A DNA stretch of 22,852 nt. It comes from Actinomycetes bacterium (GTDB lineage Bacteria > Actinomycetota > Actinomycetes > Actinomycetales > Cellulomonadaceae). The translations under genes and the position numbers were made by a program. The notes under the pieces were generated by a model. The model made no database searches. It had not been told where the DNA came from and saw only the letters and a program-made list of their open reading frames with translations. Position 1 is the stretch's first letter. Each line of letters begins with the position of its first letter. Positions 1 through 7,820 of the stretch are shown in pieces. The stretch spans positions 1 to 22,852 of the forward strand of contig JAFAEH010000283.1 in NCBI GenBank assembly GCA_023424135.1, in the 5' to 3' direction.

Positions 1-114
1 GCGCCGACCGAGTCGGCCGTCGTCCCCGGTGACGAGGCGGCCCCGGCCGTCGAGGCTGCCGCTGCCGCCGCCGCGGACGAGGCGCAGGCCACCGAGGGCT
101 CCGAGAAGGCCTGA
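1..114 (+). CDS. rpsB: 30S ribosomal protein S2, C-terminal tail (partial)
   Basis: The window opens inside an open frame of 37 codons ending in TGA. The residues are mostly Ala, Glu, Asp and Pro and end in EGSEKA. Actinobacterial S2 proteins often carry such a low-complexity acidic, Ala-rich tail, and the next gene is tsf, the near-universal partner of rpsB. The call therefore rests on position and composition, since no folded S2 domain is inside the window. The protein would be a component of the 30S subunit. The only serious alternative is another Ala/Glu-rich tail, which the synteny makes unlikely. Confidence 0.8.
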   Translation, partial: APTESAVVPGDEAAPAVEAAAAAAADEAQATEGSEKA

Positions 115-150
115 CGCCCACGGCGCCTGCGGGTGCCGGGCAACGACCCA

Positions 151-181
151 CGGGTGCGGCGCGCACGACGCGCCGCACCCG
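151..181 (+). terminator. rpsB-tsf intergenic hairpin
   Basis: A perfect 13-bp stem (151-163 with 169-181) closes a 5-nt loop. No T-run follows, so it is a terminator-like or attenuator-like hairpin rather than a classical intrinsic terminator. It may lower tsf transcription relative to rpsB or define a processing point. Confidence 0.5.
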
Positions 182-227
182 GCATGCCGAGGAGTCGGCA
201 TGACGAACTCGAGGACGGACAGAACTG

Positions 228-1073
228 ATGGCGAACTACTCGCTCGCAGACCTCAAGGCGCTGCGCGAGCGGACCGGCGCAGGCATGCTCGACGTGAAGA
301 AGGCGCTCGAGGAGGCCGACGGCGACACCGACAAGGCGCTGGAGATCATCCGCGTCAAGGGCCTCAAGGGCGTCGGCAAGCGTGAGGGACGTGCCGCGTC
401 CGACGGTCTCGTCGCCGCGAACGTCGCCCCGACCGCCGACGGTGAGGGCCAGACGGGTGTGCTCGTCGAGGTCAACTCGGAGACGGACTTCGTCGCCAAG
501 AACCAGACCTTCATCTCGCTGGCGGACCGTGTCCTGGCGACCGCCGTGGCGTCCGGTGCCGCCGACGCCGACGCGCTGCTCGCCGCCGAGTCGGACGGCA
601 CGCCGCTGCAGACCGTGGTCGACGAGACGGCCGCGACCCTCGGTGAGAAGGTCGTCGTGCGGCGCGTGGCGCGCCTCGCGGGCGAGCACGTCGAGGTCTA
701 CCTGCACAAGGTCAACAAGGACCTGCCCCCGCAGGTCGGCGTGCTCGTGGCGACCGACGCGGCCGGTGCCGCGGTGGCCCGTGACATCGCGACGCACGTC
801 GCGGCGTTCTCGCCGCTGTACCTGACGCGCGACGAGGTCCCCGCGGACGTCGTCGAGAACGAGCGTCGCATCGCCGAGGAGACGGCCCGCAACGAGGGCA
901 AGCCCGAGGGCGCGCTCCCGAAGATCGTCGAGGGACGGCTGAACGGCTTCTTCAAGGAGTCCGTGCTGGTCGACCAGGCGTTCGCCAAGGACAGCAAGAA
1001 GTCGGTCGGCCAGGTGCTCACCGAGGCCGGCGGCACGGTGACGGGCTTCGTCCGCTACCGCGTGGGAGCCTGA
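228..1073 (+). CDS. tsf: Elongation factor Ts
   Basis: This 281-aa protein is the guanine-nucleotide exchange factor that regenerates EF-Tu-GTP in the cytoplasm. The N-terminal UBA-like domain (about residues 1-45) contains LRERTGAGMLDVKKAL, a hallmark of EF-Ts. It is followed by the core motif TDFVAKN at residues 86-92, which contacts EF-Tu. The length is normal for an actinobacterial EF-Ts. The ATG at 228 was chosen because the protein then begins with the expected MANYSLADLKALRE. A purine-rich GAGGA lies at 211-215, somewhat far upstream. The gene sits 113 bases after rpsB, with a hairpin between them, and is followed by a strong hairpin before pyrH. Nothing is truncated. Confidence 0.97.
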   Translation: MANYSLADLKALRERTGAGMLDVKKALEEADGDTDKALEIIRVKGLKGVGKREGRAASDGLVAANVAPTADGEGQTGVLVEVNSETDFVAKNQTFISLADRVLATAVASGAADADALLAAESDGTPLQTVVDETAATLGEKVVVRRVARLAGEHVEVYLHKVNKDLPPQVGVLVATDAAGAAVARDIATHVAAFSPLYLTRDEVPADVVENERRIAEETARNEGKPEGALPKIVEGRLNGFFKESVLVDQAFAKDSKKSVGQVLTEAGGTVTGFVRYRVGA

Positions 1074-1088
1074 TCGCGTGACGACGAC

Positions 1089-1120
1089 GGTGGCCCCGGC
1101 CCTCCAGGGCCGGGGCCACC
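1089..1120 (+). terminator. Strong hairpin after tsf
   Basis: The two 15-base arms at 1089-1103 and 1106-1120 are exact reverse complements and very GC-rich. In practice this gives a 14-bp stem with a 4-nt loop. It lies 15 bases after the tsf stop codon. No T-run follows, as is common for terminators in high-GC actinobacteria. It probably ends or attenuates the rpsB-tsf transcript before pyrH. Confidence 0.7.
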
Positions 1121-1211
1121 GCCGCACCGGGCGCCCGCGGCCCGCCGGGCGACCCGCGCCGACCCAGCGGACCCCGCGCGCCGGACGGTGCACGATCGAG
1201 GTGGAGGACCC

Positions 1212-1967
1212 GTGAGCCAGCAGTCGACGTCGCAGGACAACGGTCAGGACGGCGCGTCGGCGCCGCGGCGGGTGCTGCTCAAGCTGTCCGGCGAGAGCTT
1301 CGGCGGCGGCGCGGTCGGGCTCGCCGTCCCGGTCGTGCGGCGCATCGCCGAGGAGATCGGCGCAGCCGTCGAGCAGGGCGTGCAGGTCGCGATCGTCGTC
1401 GGCGGCGGCAACTTCTTCCGCGGCGCCGAGCTGCAGGTCAGCGGCATGGACCGCGCGCGCGCCGACTACATGGGCATGCTCGGCACGGTGATGAACTGCC
1501 TCGCGCTGCAGGACTTCCTCGAGCAGGCCGGCGTGAGCACGCGCGTGCAGACCGCCATCACGATGGGCCAGGTCGCCGAGCCGTACATCCCGCTGCGCGC
1601 GATCCGCCACCTCGAGAAGGGGCGCGTCGTCATCTTCGGCGCGGGCGCCGGCATGCCGTACTTCTCGACCGACACGGTCGCCGTGCAGCGCGCGCTCGAG
1701 ACACGGTGCCAGGAGGTCCTCATGGGCAAGAACGGCGTGGACGGCGTGTACAGCGCGGACCCGCGCCGCGACCCCTCGGCCCGCAAGCTCGAGCACCTCA
1801 CCTACACCGAGGCGATCGTCGGGGAGCTGGGCGTCATGGACACCTCGGCGCTGAGCCTGTGCCGCGACAACGACGTGCCGATGCGCGTGTTCGGGCTCGA
1901 GGAGCCCGGCAACGTCACGCGCGCGCTCGAGGGTGAGAAGATCGGGACGCTCGTCACCGCGAGCTGA
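1212..1967 (+). CDS. pyrH: UMP kinase
   Basis: The protein (251 aa from this start) phosphorylates UMP to UDP with ATP in pyrimidine nucleotide synthesis. It belongs to the amino-acid kinase fold. Visible motifs are KLSGE at residues 24-28 near the phosphate-binding N terminus and VGGGNFFRG at 63-71. Further on are the MGMLGTVMNCLALQ segment and the nucleotide-binding region with GVDGVYSADPR. An in-frame GTG at 1188 also exists. The GTG at 1212 is preferred because GGAGG at 1203-1207 lies just before it and because the extra N-terminal residues would be unusual. The Gln/Ser-rich stretch before residue 19 is probably disordered. frr follows 66 bases downstream, the usual bacterial order. Confidence 0.95.
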   Translation: MSQQSTSQDNGQDGASAPRRVLLKLSGESFGGGAVGLAVPVVRRIAEEIGAAVEQGVQVAIVVGGGNFFRGAELQVSGMDRARADYMGMLGTVMNCLALQDFLEQAGVSTRVQTAITMGQVAEPYIPLRAIRHLEKGRVVIFGAGAGMPYFSTDTVAVQRALETRCQEVLMGKNGVDGVYSADPRRDPSARKLEHLTYTEAIVGELGVMDTSALSLCRDNDVPMRVFGLEEPGNVTRALEGEKIGTLVTAS

Positions 1968-1992
1968 GCGGCCCGGAGGGCACCGCAGACGC

Positions 1993-2011
1993 GGCGGCCG
2001 GCACGGCCGCC
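1993..2011 (+). terminator. pyrH-frr intergenic hairpin
   Basis: A 7-bp perfect GC stem (1993-1999 with 2005-2011) closes a 5-nt loop between pyrH and frr, upstream of the frr Shine-Dalgarno. It has no T-run, so it may attenuate transcription or simply be structured spacer. Confidence 0.3.
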
Positions 2012-2033
2012 AGGACGAGACGAAGGAGCACCG

Positions 2034-2591
2034 GTGATCGACGACACACTCCTCGAGGCCGAGGAGAAGATGGACAAGGCCGTAGAGGTCGCGAAGGAGG
2101 ACTTCGCGGCGATCCGCACGGGCCGGGCGAACGCGGCGATGTTCGCGAAGGTGTTCGTCGACTACTACGGCGCACCGACGCCCCTGCAGCAGCTCGCGTC
2201 GTTCAACGTGGTCGAGGCGCGCACGATCCTCGTCTCGCCGTTCGACAAGTCCTCGATGACGGCGATCGAGAAGGCGCTGCGCGACTCCGACCTCGGCGTG
2301 AACCCGACGAACGACGGCAACGTCGTGCGCGTCGTGCTGCCCGCGCTGACGGCCGAGCGCCGCAAGGACTTCGTCAAGCTCGCCAAGTCGAAGGCCGAGG
2401 ACGCGCGCATCTCGGTGCGCTCCGTGCGCCGTCGCGCCAAGGAGGAGCTCGACCGCATCGCCAAGGACGGCGAGGCCGGCGAGGACGAGGTCGCGCGGGC
2501 CGAGAAGGAGCTCGAGGCGCTCACCAAGCGTCACGTCGACACCGTCGACCAGCTCCTCGCGTCCAAGGAGAGCGAGCTGCTCGAGGTCTGA
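2034..2591 (+). CDS. frr: Ribosome recycling factor
   Basis: This 185-aa protein, the standard RRF length, splits post-termination ribosomes together with EF-G. The signature RTGRA lies at residues 28-32, after an acidic-basic amphipathic first helix. The sequence continues with the conserved YYGAPTPLQQLASF segment and ends in the long charged helical domain rich in KEEL and EKEL patterns. The GTG start is supported by AAGGAG at 2023-2028 with a 5-nt spacer. Its TGA stop shares one base with the cdsA ATG (TGATG), so the two genes are very likely translationally coupled. There are no anomalies. Confidence 0.97.
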   Translation: MIDDTLLEAEEKMDKAVEVAKEDFAAIRTGRANAAMFAKVFVDYYGAPTPLQQLASFNVVEARTILVSPFDKSSMTAIEKALRDSDLGVNPTNDGNVVRVVLPALTAERRKDFVKLAKSKAEDARISVRSVRRRAKEELDRIAKDGEAGEDEVARAEKELEALTKRHVDTVDQLLASKESELLEV

Positions 2592-3433
2592 TGACGCAGC
2601 TCGCCGCCCCCCGCAAGACCAGCGCCGGCCGGGACCTCCCGGCCGCGGTCACGGTCGCCCTCGTCCTGCTCGCCGCCGTGGGCGCCTCCTTGTTCATCCG
2701 CAAGGAGGCGTTCGCGGCGCTCGTGGTGCTGGCGGTCGGGGCGGCGATGTGGGAGCTCGCCCAGGCGTTCGCGCGGCGGTCGATCCACCTGCCCCTCGTG
2801 CCGCTGGTCGTCGGCTCCGCGGGGATCGTGGTCTCGGCGTACGTCGCCGGGACCGAGGCGCTGTTCGTCGCGTTCCTGCTGACGGTGGGCGGCACGGTCG
2901 TGTGGCGCGTGCTCGACGGCAGCGGCGAGGCCGCGCTGAAGGACGCGTCGGCGGCGACGTTCGCGGCGGCGTACCTGCCGTTCCTCGCCGGGTTCGTCAT
3001 GCTGCTGCTCGCCGAGCCCGATGGACCGGCCCGGGTCGCGCTGTTCATCCTGCTCGCGGTCGCGTGCGACACCGGCGGGTACGTGGTCGGCACGCTGCTG
3101 GGACGCCACCCCCTGGCTCCGAGCGTGAGCCCGAAGAAGTCCTGGGAGGGTCTGCTGGGCTCGCTCGTGCTCGCGAGCGTCGTCGGCGTCGTCGGGATCC
3201 AGACGGTGTTCCACGGTGAGCCGCTCGTCGGTGCGCTGCTCGGTCTCGGCACGGTCGTCAGCGCGACGCTCGGCGACCTGGCCGAGTCCATGCTCAAGCG
3301 TGACCTCGAGCTCAAGGACATGGGGCGGCTGCTGCCGGGGCACGGCGGCGTCCTGGACCGGATCGACTCGATGCTGCTCACCGCGCCGACCGTGTGGGTG
3401 CTCCTGACCGTGCTGCAGCCGCCCGCCGGCTGA
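2591..3433 (+). CDS. cdsA: Phosphatidate cytidylyltransferase (CDP-diacylglycerol synthase)
   Basis: This 280-aa integral membrane enzyme converts phosphatidate and CTP to CDP-diacylglycerol, the precursor of cardiolipin, phosphatidylglycerol and phosphatidylinositol. Several hydrophobic segments run through most of its length. The family signature near the C terminus is intact from residue 233, where SMLKRD is followed by KD, HGG and LDRID; these are the expected metal- and CTP-binding residues. The start overlaps the frr stop, which fixes it. A 58-base gap without a recognisable hairpin separates it from rlmN. The frr-cdsA-rlmN order is the one seen in mycobacteria and other actinobacteria. 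Confidence 0.95.
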   Translation: MTQLAAPRKTSAGRDLPAAVTVALVLLAAVGASLFIRKEAFAALVVLAVGAAMWELAQAFARRSIHLPLVPLVVGSAGIVVSAYVAGTEALFVAFLLTVGGTVVWRVLDGSGEAALKDASAATFAAAYLPFLAGFVMLLLAEPDGPARVALFILLAVACDTGGYVVGTLLGRHPLAPSVSPKKSWEGLLGSLVLASVVGVVGIQTVFHGEPLVGALLGLGTVVSATLGDLAESMLKRDLELKDMGRLLPGHGGVLDRIDSMLLTAPTVWVLLTVLQPPAG

Positions 3434-3491
3434 CCCCGCCCGCTCGTCCGACCTGAACCGCCCGCCCCGCCCCCGAGAGGAGGTGCCGCCC

Positions 3492-4619
3492 GTGAGCGCC
3501 ACCCCCGTGCGTCTGCAGCTGACCGCCCCGTCGAGAGGGGCGCGCGGCAAGCCTCCGCGCCACTTCGTCGACCTCACGCCCGAGGAACGCGTCGCGGCCG
3601 TCACCGCCCTCGGCGAGAAGCCGTTCCGCGCCAAGCAGCTCGCGACGCACTACTTCGCGCACCTGACGGCGGACGCCGACCGGATGACGGACCTGCCGAA
3701 GGCGAGCCGTGACGTCCTCGTCACCGACCTCTTCCCGCAGCTGCTCACGACGAGCAGGACGCTGACCGCGGACCACGGCACGACGGTCAAGACCCTGTAC
3801 CACCTGTTCGACGGCGCCAAGGTCGAGTCGGTGCTCATGCGCTACGCGAACCGCACGACCCTGTGCGTGTCCTCGCAGGCGGGGTGCGGCCTGGCGTGCG
3901 CGTTCTGCGCGACGGGCAAGATGGGCCTGCTGCGCAACCTGTCGACGGCCGAGATCGTCGAGCAGGTGCGCGAGGCGGGCCGTGCGCTCGCCGCCGGTGA
4001 GGTACCCGGCGGTGCGACGCGGCTGAGCAACGTCGTCTTCATGGGGATGGGCGAGCCGCTCGCCAACTACAGGTCCGTCATGGCGACCGTGCGCCGGCTG
4101 GTCGCACCGGCCCCGGACGGCATGGGGATGTCGGCCCGCAACGTGACCGTCTCGACCGTCGGGCTGGTCCCCGCGATGGACAAGCTCGCGGGCGAGGGGA
4201 TCCCCGTGACGCTCGCGCTGTCGCTGCACGCACCGGACGACGAGCTGCGCAGCGAGCTCGTGCCCGTCAACACCCGCTGGAGCGTCGACGAGGCGCTGGA
4301 CTCCGCGCGTCGCTACTTCGACGTGACGGGGCGGCGGGTGTCGATCGAGTACGCGCTGATCCGGGACGTGAACGACCACGCGTGGCGTGCGGACCTGCTC
4401 GGCGAGAAGCTCGCGGCGCGCGGTACGGGCTGGGTGCACTGCAACCCGATCCCGTTGAACCCGGTACCGGGTTCGCGCTGGACGGCGAGCGATCCCCAGG
4501 TCGAGCGCGAGTTCGTGGCACGCTTGCGTGCGCACGGGATCCCCACGACGATCCGGGACACCCGTGGCAGCGACATCGACGGCGCGTGCGGCCAGCTCGC
4601 GGCGGAGGAGGACGAGTGA
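3492..4619 (+). CDS. rlmN: 23S rRNA (adenine-2503-C2)/tRNA methyltransferase, radical SAM
   Basis: The protein (375 aa) uses radical SAM chemistry to methylate C2 of A2503 in 23S rRNA, and A37 in some tRNAs in studied homologues. The iron-sulfur motif CxxxCxxC is at Cys132, Cys136 and Cys139. The two cysteines of the methyl-transfer and resolving mechanism appear to be Cys125, inside LCVSSQAGC, and Cys366, in GACGQL near the C terminus. GMGEPL, the SAM-contacting motif, is present. The GTG at 3492 was chosen because AGGAGG (3478-3483) stands 8 nt before it; the alternative GTG at 3483 overlaps that Shine-Dalgarno. The last four bases overlap the next gene's start (GTGA). This RlmN call is firm, since Cfr-type resistance enzymes would look different around the N terminus and genomic context. 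Confidence 0.96.
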   Translation: MSATPVRLQLTAPSRGARGKPPRHFVDLTPEERVAAVTALGEKPFRAKQLATHYFAHLTADADRMTDLPKASRDVLVTDLFPQLLTTSRTLTADHGTTVKTLYHLFDGAKVESVLMRYANRTTLCVSSQAGCGLACAFCATGKMGLLRNLSTAEIVEQVREAGRALAAGEVPGGATRLSNVVFMGMGEPLANYRSVMATVRRLVAPAPDGMGMSARNVTVSTVGLVPAMDKLAGEGIPVTLALSLHAPDDELRSELVPVNTRWSVDEALDSARRYFDVTGRRVSIEYALIRDVNDHAWRADLLGEKLAARGTGWVHCNPIPLNPVPGSRWTASDPQVEREFVARLRAHGIPTTIRDTRGSDIDGACGQLAAEEDE

Positions 4620-5170
4620 GCGACGGGATGTTCCGCACCGTGTCCGGGCTGCGTCGTGGATACGACCCGGACGAGGTCGACGAGTTCTTCGCGCACGCGC
4701 GCTCGGTGTACGAGCAGGGGCCGCCGCAGGCGCTGAGCGGTGCCGACGTGCGTCGTGTCGCGTTCGACCTGGTGCGGGGCGGCTACGTCACGGCTGCCGT
4801 CGACGCGGCCCTCGACCGGCTCGAGGCGGCGTTCGTCGCGCGGCACCGTGCGCAGTTCGTCGCCGAGCGCGGTCAGGACGCCTGGATGGCGCAGCTCGGC
4901 GGGCAGGCGCGCACGCTGTACGGCCGACTGGGCCGCCCGGACGGTGACCGGTTCGCACCGCCCGAGGGTCGCAAGCCCGGCTACGAGCCCGCGGACGTGG
5001 ACGAGCTGTGCCACCGGCTTGTCGCGTACTTCGACACGGGGGCGCCGCTGACGGCCGCCGAGGTGCGCTCGGTGACGTTCCGGCGCCGCAACGGGCGCAA
5101 CGGCTACGCGGAGGGTCCGGTCGACGCGTTCGTCGCGCGTGCGGTCGAGGTCCTGCTCGGCGTCGAGTGA
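4616..5170 (+). CDS. Small protein with four DivIVA-like (DivI1A) units
   Basis: This is a 184-aa soluble protein. It is made of two tandem halves that align with each other, each holding two short units around a G-Y-x-x-x-x-V-D motif. The four units are GYDPDEVDEFF at 15-25, GGYVTAAVDAAL at 55-66, GYEPADVDEL at 122-131 and GYAEGPVDAF at 163-172. This pattern resembles the N-terminal membrane-binding segment of DivIVA/Wag31. The long coiled coil of true DivIVA is missing, so a polar scaffold role is not implied. The GTG start overlaps the rlmN stop, and its own stop overlaps the dxr start (both GTGA), so it is locked into the rlmN-dxr operon. The function is unknown; a link to envelope growth or division is only suggested by the motif. 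Confidence 0.75.
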   Translation: MSDGMFRTVSGLRRGYDPDEVDEFFAHARSVYEQGPPQALSGADVRRVAFDLVRGGYVTAAVDAALDRLEAAFVARHRAQFVAERGQDAWMAQLGGQARTLYGRLGRPDGDRFAPPEGRKPGYEPADVDELCHRLVAYFDTGAPLTAAEVRSVTFRRRNGRNGYAEGPVDAFVARAVEVLLGVE

Positions 5171-6372
5171 GCGGGCCGCAGCGCCGGGTCCGCGACCGCG
5201 GTGCCCGGGACGACGGGGGTGCCCGCACGGTCGTCGTGCTGGGGTCGACGGGGTCGATCGGCACGCAGGCGCTCGACATCATCGCCGCGAACCGCGACCG
5301 GTTCACGGTCGCGGGGCTGTCCGCGGGCGGTGCGAACGTCGACCTGCTCGTCGAGCAGGCGCGCGCGTTCGACGTGCGCGTGGTCGCCGTCGCCGACCCC
5401 GCGGCTGCGGCTCGCGTGCGCGACGCGCTGCCGCACGTGCGCGTCCTGGACGGGCCCGACGCCGCGGCCGAGCTCGCGGCCGCCGGTGCCGACGTCGTGC
5501 TCAACGGCATCACCGGGTCCGTCGGGCTGCTGCCGACGCTCGCGGCGCTGCGCGCCGGCAGCACCCTCGCGCTCGCCAACAAGGAGTCGCTGGTGGTGGG
5601 CGGGCCGCTCGTGCACGCGGCGGCCACGCGCCGCGACCAGGTCGTACCGGTCGACTCCGAGCACTCGGCGATCGCGCAGGCGCTGCGCTCGGGGGCGCCG
5701 CGCGAGGTGCGGCGCCTCGTGCTGACGGCATCCGGCGGGCCGTTCCGCGGCTGGGACGCGGCGCGTGTCGCCGCGGCCACGCCCGAGCAGGCGCTCGCGC
5801 ACCCGACCTGGTCCATGGGTCCGGTCGTCACGGTGAACTCCGCGAGCCTGATGAACAAGGGTCTGGAGCTCATCGAGGCGCACCTGCTGTTCGACGTGCC
5901 GGTCGACGACATCACCGTCGTGGTGCACCCGCAGTCGGTCGTGCACTCGATGGTCGAGTTCGTCGACGGGTCGACGATCGCGCAGGCGTCACCGCCGGAC
6001 ATGCGTCTGCCGATCGCGCTGGGTCTGGCCTGGCCGGACCGGGTCCCGGCGGCCGCGTCGCCGTGCGACTGGTCGGCCGCGACGTCGTGGACGTTCGAGC
6101 CGCTCGACGAGGACGTGTTCCCCGCGGTGTCGCTCGCACGTGCGGCGGTCGCGGCGTCCGCGACGCACCCCGCGGTGTACAACGCCGCGAACGAGGAGGG
6201 CGTGGCGGCGTTCCTCGGCGGTCGGATCGGGTTCGGGCAGGTCGTCGCGACGGTCGAGCGGGTGCTGGCCGAGCACGACGGGACGCCGCGTGACGCGCTG
6301 ACGCTCGACGCGGTGCTCGACGCGGAACGCTGGGCGCGGGCGCGGGCGCACGAGGTCCTCGCAGCGGGCTGA
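5167..6372 (+). CDS. dxr: 1-deoxy-D-xylulose 5-phosphate reductoisomerase
   Basis: The protein (401 aa) catalyses the NADPH-dependent conversion of DXP to MEP, the committed step of the non-mevalonate isoprenoid pathway. The N-terminal NADPH motif GSTGSIG occupies residues 26-32, followed by NKES at 138-141. The divalent-metal ligands correspond to Asp163 and Glu165 in DSEHSAI and Glu234 in NKGLE. SGGPF and the flexible-loop region HPQSVVHSMVEF are intact. The GTG at 5167 overlaps the previous stop and gives a normal length with a short basic leader. ispG of the same pathway lies 11 kb downstream in this window, and rseP, its usual neighbour in mycobacteria, has been displaced by the polyamine block. 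Confidence 0.96.
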   Translation: MSGPQRRVRDRGARDDGGARTVVVLGSTGSIGTQALDIIAANRDRFTVAGLSAGGANVDLLVEQARAFDVRVVAVADPAAAARVRDALPHVRVLDGPDAAAELAAAGADVVLNGITGSVGLLPTLAALRAGSTLALANKESLVVGGPLVHAAATRRDQVVPVDSEHSAIAQALRSGAPREVRRLVLTASGGPFRGWDAARVAAATPEQALAHPTWSMGPVVTVNSASLMNKGLELIEAHLLFDVPVDDITVVVHPQSVVHSMVEFVDGSTIAQASPPDMRLPIALGLAWPDRVPAAASPCDWSAATSWTFEPLDEDVFPAVSLARAAVAASATHPAVYNAANEEGVAAFLGGRIGFGQVVATVERVLAEHDGTPRDALTLDAVLDAERWARARAHEVLAAG

Positions 6373-6392
6373 CCCGTCCCGGGCCCGGCGAT

Positions 6393-6416
6393 CCGTGCCG
6401 GTCCGTGCCGGCACGG
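6393..6416. terminator. Convergent-gene hairpin between dxr and the FAD oxidoreductase
   Basis: An 8-bp stem (6393-6400 with 6409-6416) closes an 8-nt loop in the 50-base gap where dxr and the minus-strand operon converge. Being a dyad, it could act on both transcripts. There is no T-run on either side. Confidence 0.4.
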
Positions 6417-6422
6417 GGTGCG

Positions 6423-7820
6423 TCAGTGACCCGTCAGCGGTCCCAGCGCGTCGGCGAGGCGGCTCGGGCGGTCCGTGCGCGTCTCGACCCGGTCGGCCCA
6501 CGCGGTCGCCCAGCGCGCCGCCGTGACCCCGGTCCACCGCAGCGGCTCGGGCTCCCAGTCGGGGGAGCGGTGCCCGACCCACGGCAGGCGCGTCAGCGGT
6601 GTGTCGGCGCCCACGACGAGGTCGGCGAGCGTCCGGCCGGCGAGGTTCGCCGTCGCGACGCCGTCGCCGACGTAGCCGCCCGCCCAGCCGACGCCGGTGT
6701 CCGGGTCCAGCCCGACCGACGCGTGCCAGTCCCGCGGCACGCCGAGCGGTCCGCCCCAGGCGTGCGTCACGTCGTACCCCTCGACCTGCGGGAACAGGTC
6801 GACGAGCGTGCTGCGCAGGTGCGCGTGCACGCGCGGGACGCGGTCGTACCCGGGGCGGATGCGCGACCGCAGGTGGTACGGCGCGCCGCGTCCGCCGAAC
6901 GCCAGCCGGTCGTCCGCCGTGCGCTGCCCGTACACGACGAGGTGGCGGGCGTCGCTGAACGTCTGCCCCTGCTCGAGGCCGATCTCCCGCCAGACCGGTG
7001 CGGGCAGCGGCTCGGTCGCGATCATCAGCGACCACACCGGGGCGACGGCGCGGTGGGATCCCGGCAGGGCCGAGGTCCACGCCTCGGTGGCGCGCACGAC
7101 CCACCGGGCACGGACCGTGCCGTGGTCGGTCACGACCGCGCGCGGTGAGATCCGCAGCGCGCGCGTGCCCTCGGCGATGCGTGCACCCCGCTGCTCGACG
7201 ACCCGGGCGAGCCCGTGGGCGAGGCGTGCCGGCTGCAGGCGTGCGCAGTCCGGCGTCCACGTCCCGGCGCGCACGCCGCTCGCGCGCACGTGCCCGCGCA
7301 CGCCGTCCGGGTCCAGCAGGTGCAGCTCGTCGCCCCAGCGGGACGCCTCCTCGACCTGTGCGACGAGCCGGTCGACCTGAGGCGCGGTGCGCGCGAGCGT
7401 CACCGTCCCGCCGTAGGCGAACCCGCAGTCGATCTGCTCGGCGGCGCTCACACCGCCGACCTCCACGACCGTGTCGCGCATCGCGGCGCGCAGCGCGTGC
7501 GCGGCGTCCGGTCCGTGCCGGCGCGCCAGCGCGTCCGCGCCCGTCGGGAACAGCGCCGAGCACCACCCGCCGTTGCGTCCGCTCGCACCGAACCCGGCGA
7601 CGTGCGCGTCGACGAGCAGGACGTCGAGCGACGGGTCGGCCTCGAGCAGGTAGTACGCGGTCCACAGCCCCGTGTACCCGGCGCCGACGACCACGACGTC
7701 CGCCGTCGTGTCCCCGTCGAGCGGGGGGCGCGCGACGGCGGCGGTCGGGTCGTCGTCGACGACCTGCTCCCACCACAAGGAGAGGTCCGCCGTCGCGCCC
7801 TGGTCGGCGCCGGACGTCAC
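6423..7820 (-). CDS. FAD-dependent amine oxidoreductase (DAO family, PuuB-like)
   Basis: This 465-aa protein belongs to the D-amino-acid-oxidase-type FAD family. After an N-terminal segment with SLWWEQ, the dinucleotide-binding motif GAGYTG sits at residues 46-51 and ends with Asp71 at the second strand. It is followed by GASGRNGG at 78-85, typical of the gamma-glutamylputrescine oxidoreductase (PuuB/OrdL) group. A conserved GGYVGDGVATANLAG near the C terminus matches the family's flavin-contacting end. The GTG start overlaps the aminotransferase stop by 4 nt (GTGA), so the two are coupled. The context says amine or polyamine oxidation, but no glutamylputrescine synthetase or hydrolase is present in the window. 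The true substrate is therefore open: free putrescine, an acylated polyamine or another amine. Confidence 0.8.
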   Translation of the reverse strand: MTSGADQGATADLSLWWEQVVDDDPTAAVARPPLDGDTTADVVVVGAGYTGLWTAYYLLEADPSLDVLLVDAHVAGFGASGRNGGWCSALFPTGADALARRHGPDAAHALRAAMRDTVVEVGGVSAAEQIDCGFAYGGTVTLARTAPQVDRLVAQVEEASRWGDELHLLDPDGVRGHVRASGVRAGTWTPDCARLQPARLAHGLARVVEQRGARIAEGTRALRISPRAVVTDHGTVRARWVVRATEAWTSALPGSHRAVAPVWSLMIATEPLPAPVWREIGLEQGQTFSDARHLVVYGQRTADDRLAFGGRGAPYHLRSRIRPGYDRVPRVHAHLRSTLVDLFPQVEGYDVTHAWGGPLGVPRDWHASVGLDPDTGVGWAGGYVGDGVATANLAGRTLADLVVGADTPLTRLPWVGHRSPDWEPEPLRWTGVTAARWATAWADRVETRTDRPSRLADALGPLTGH

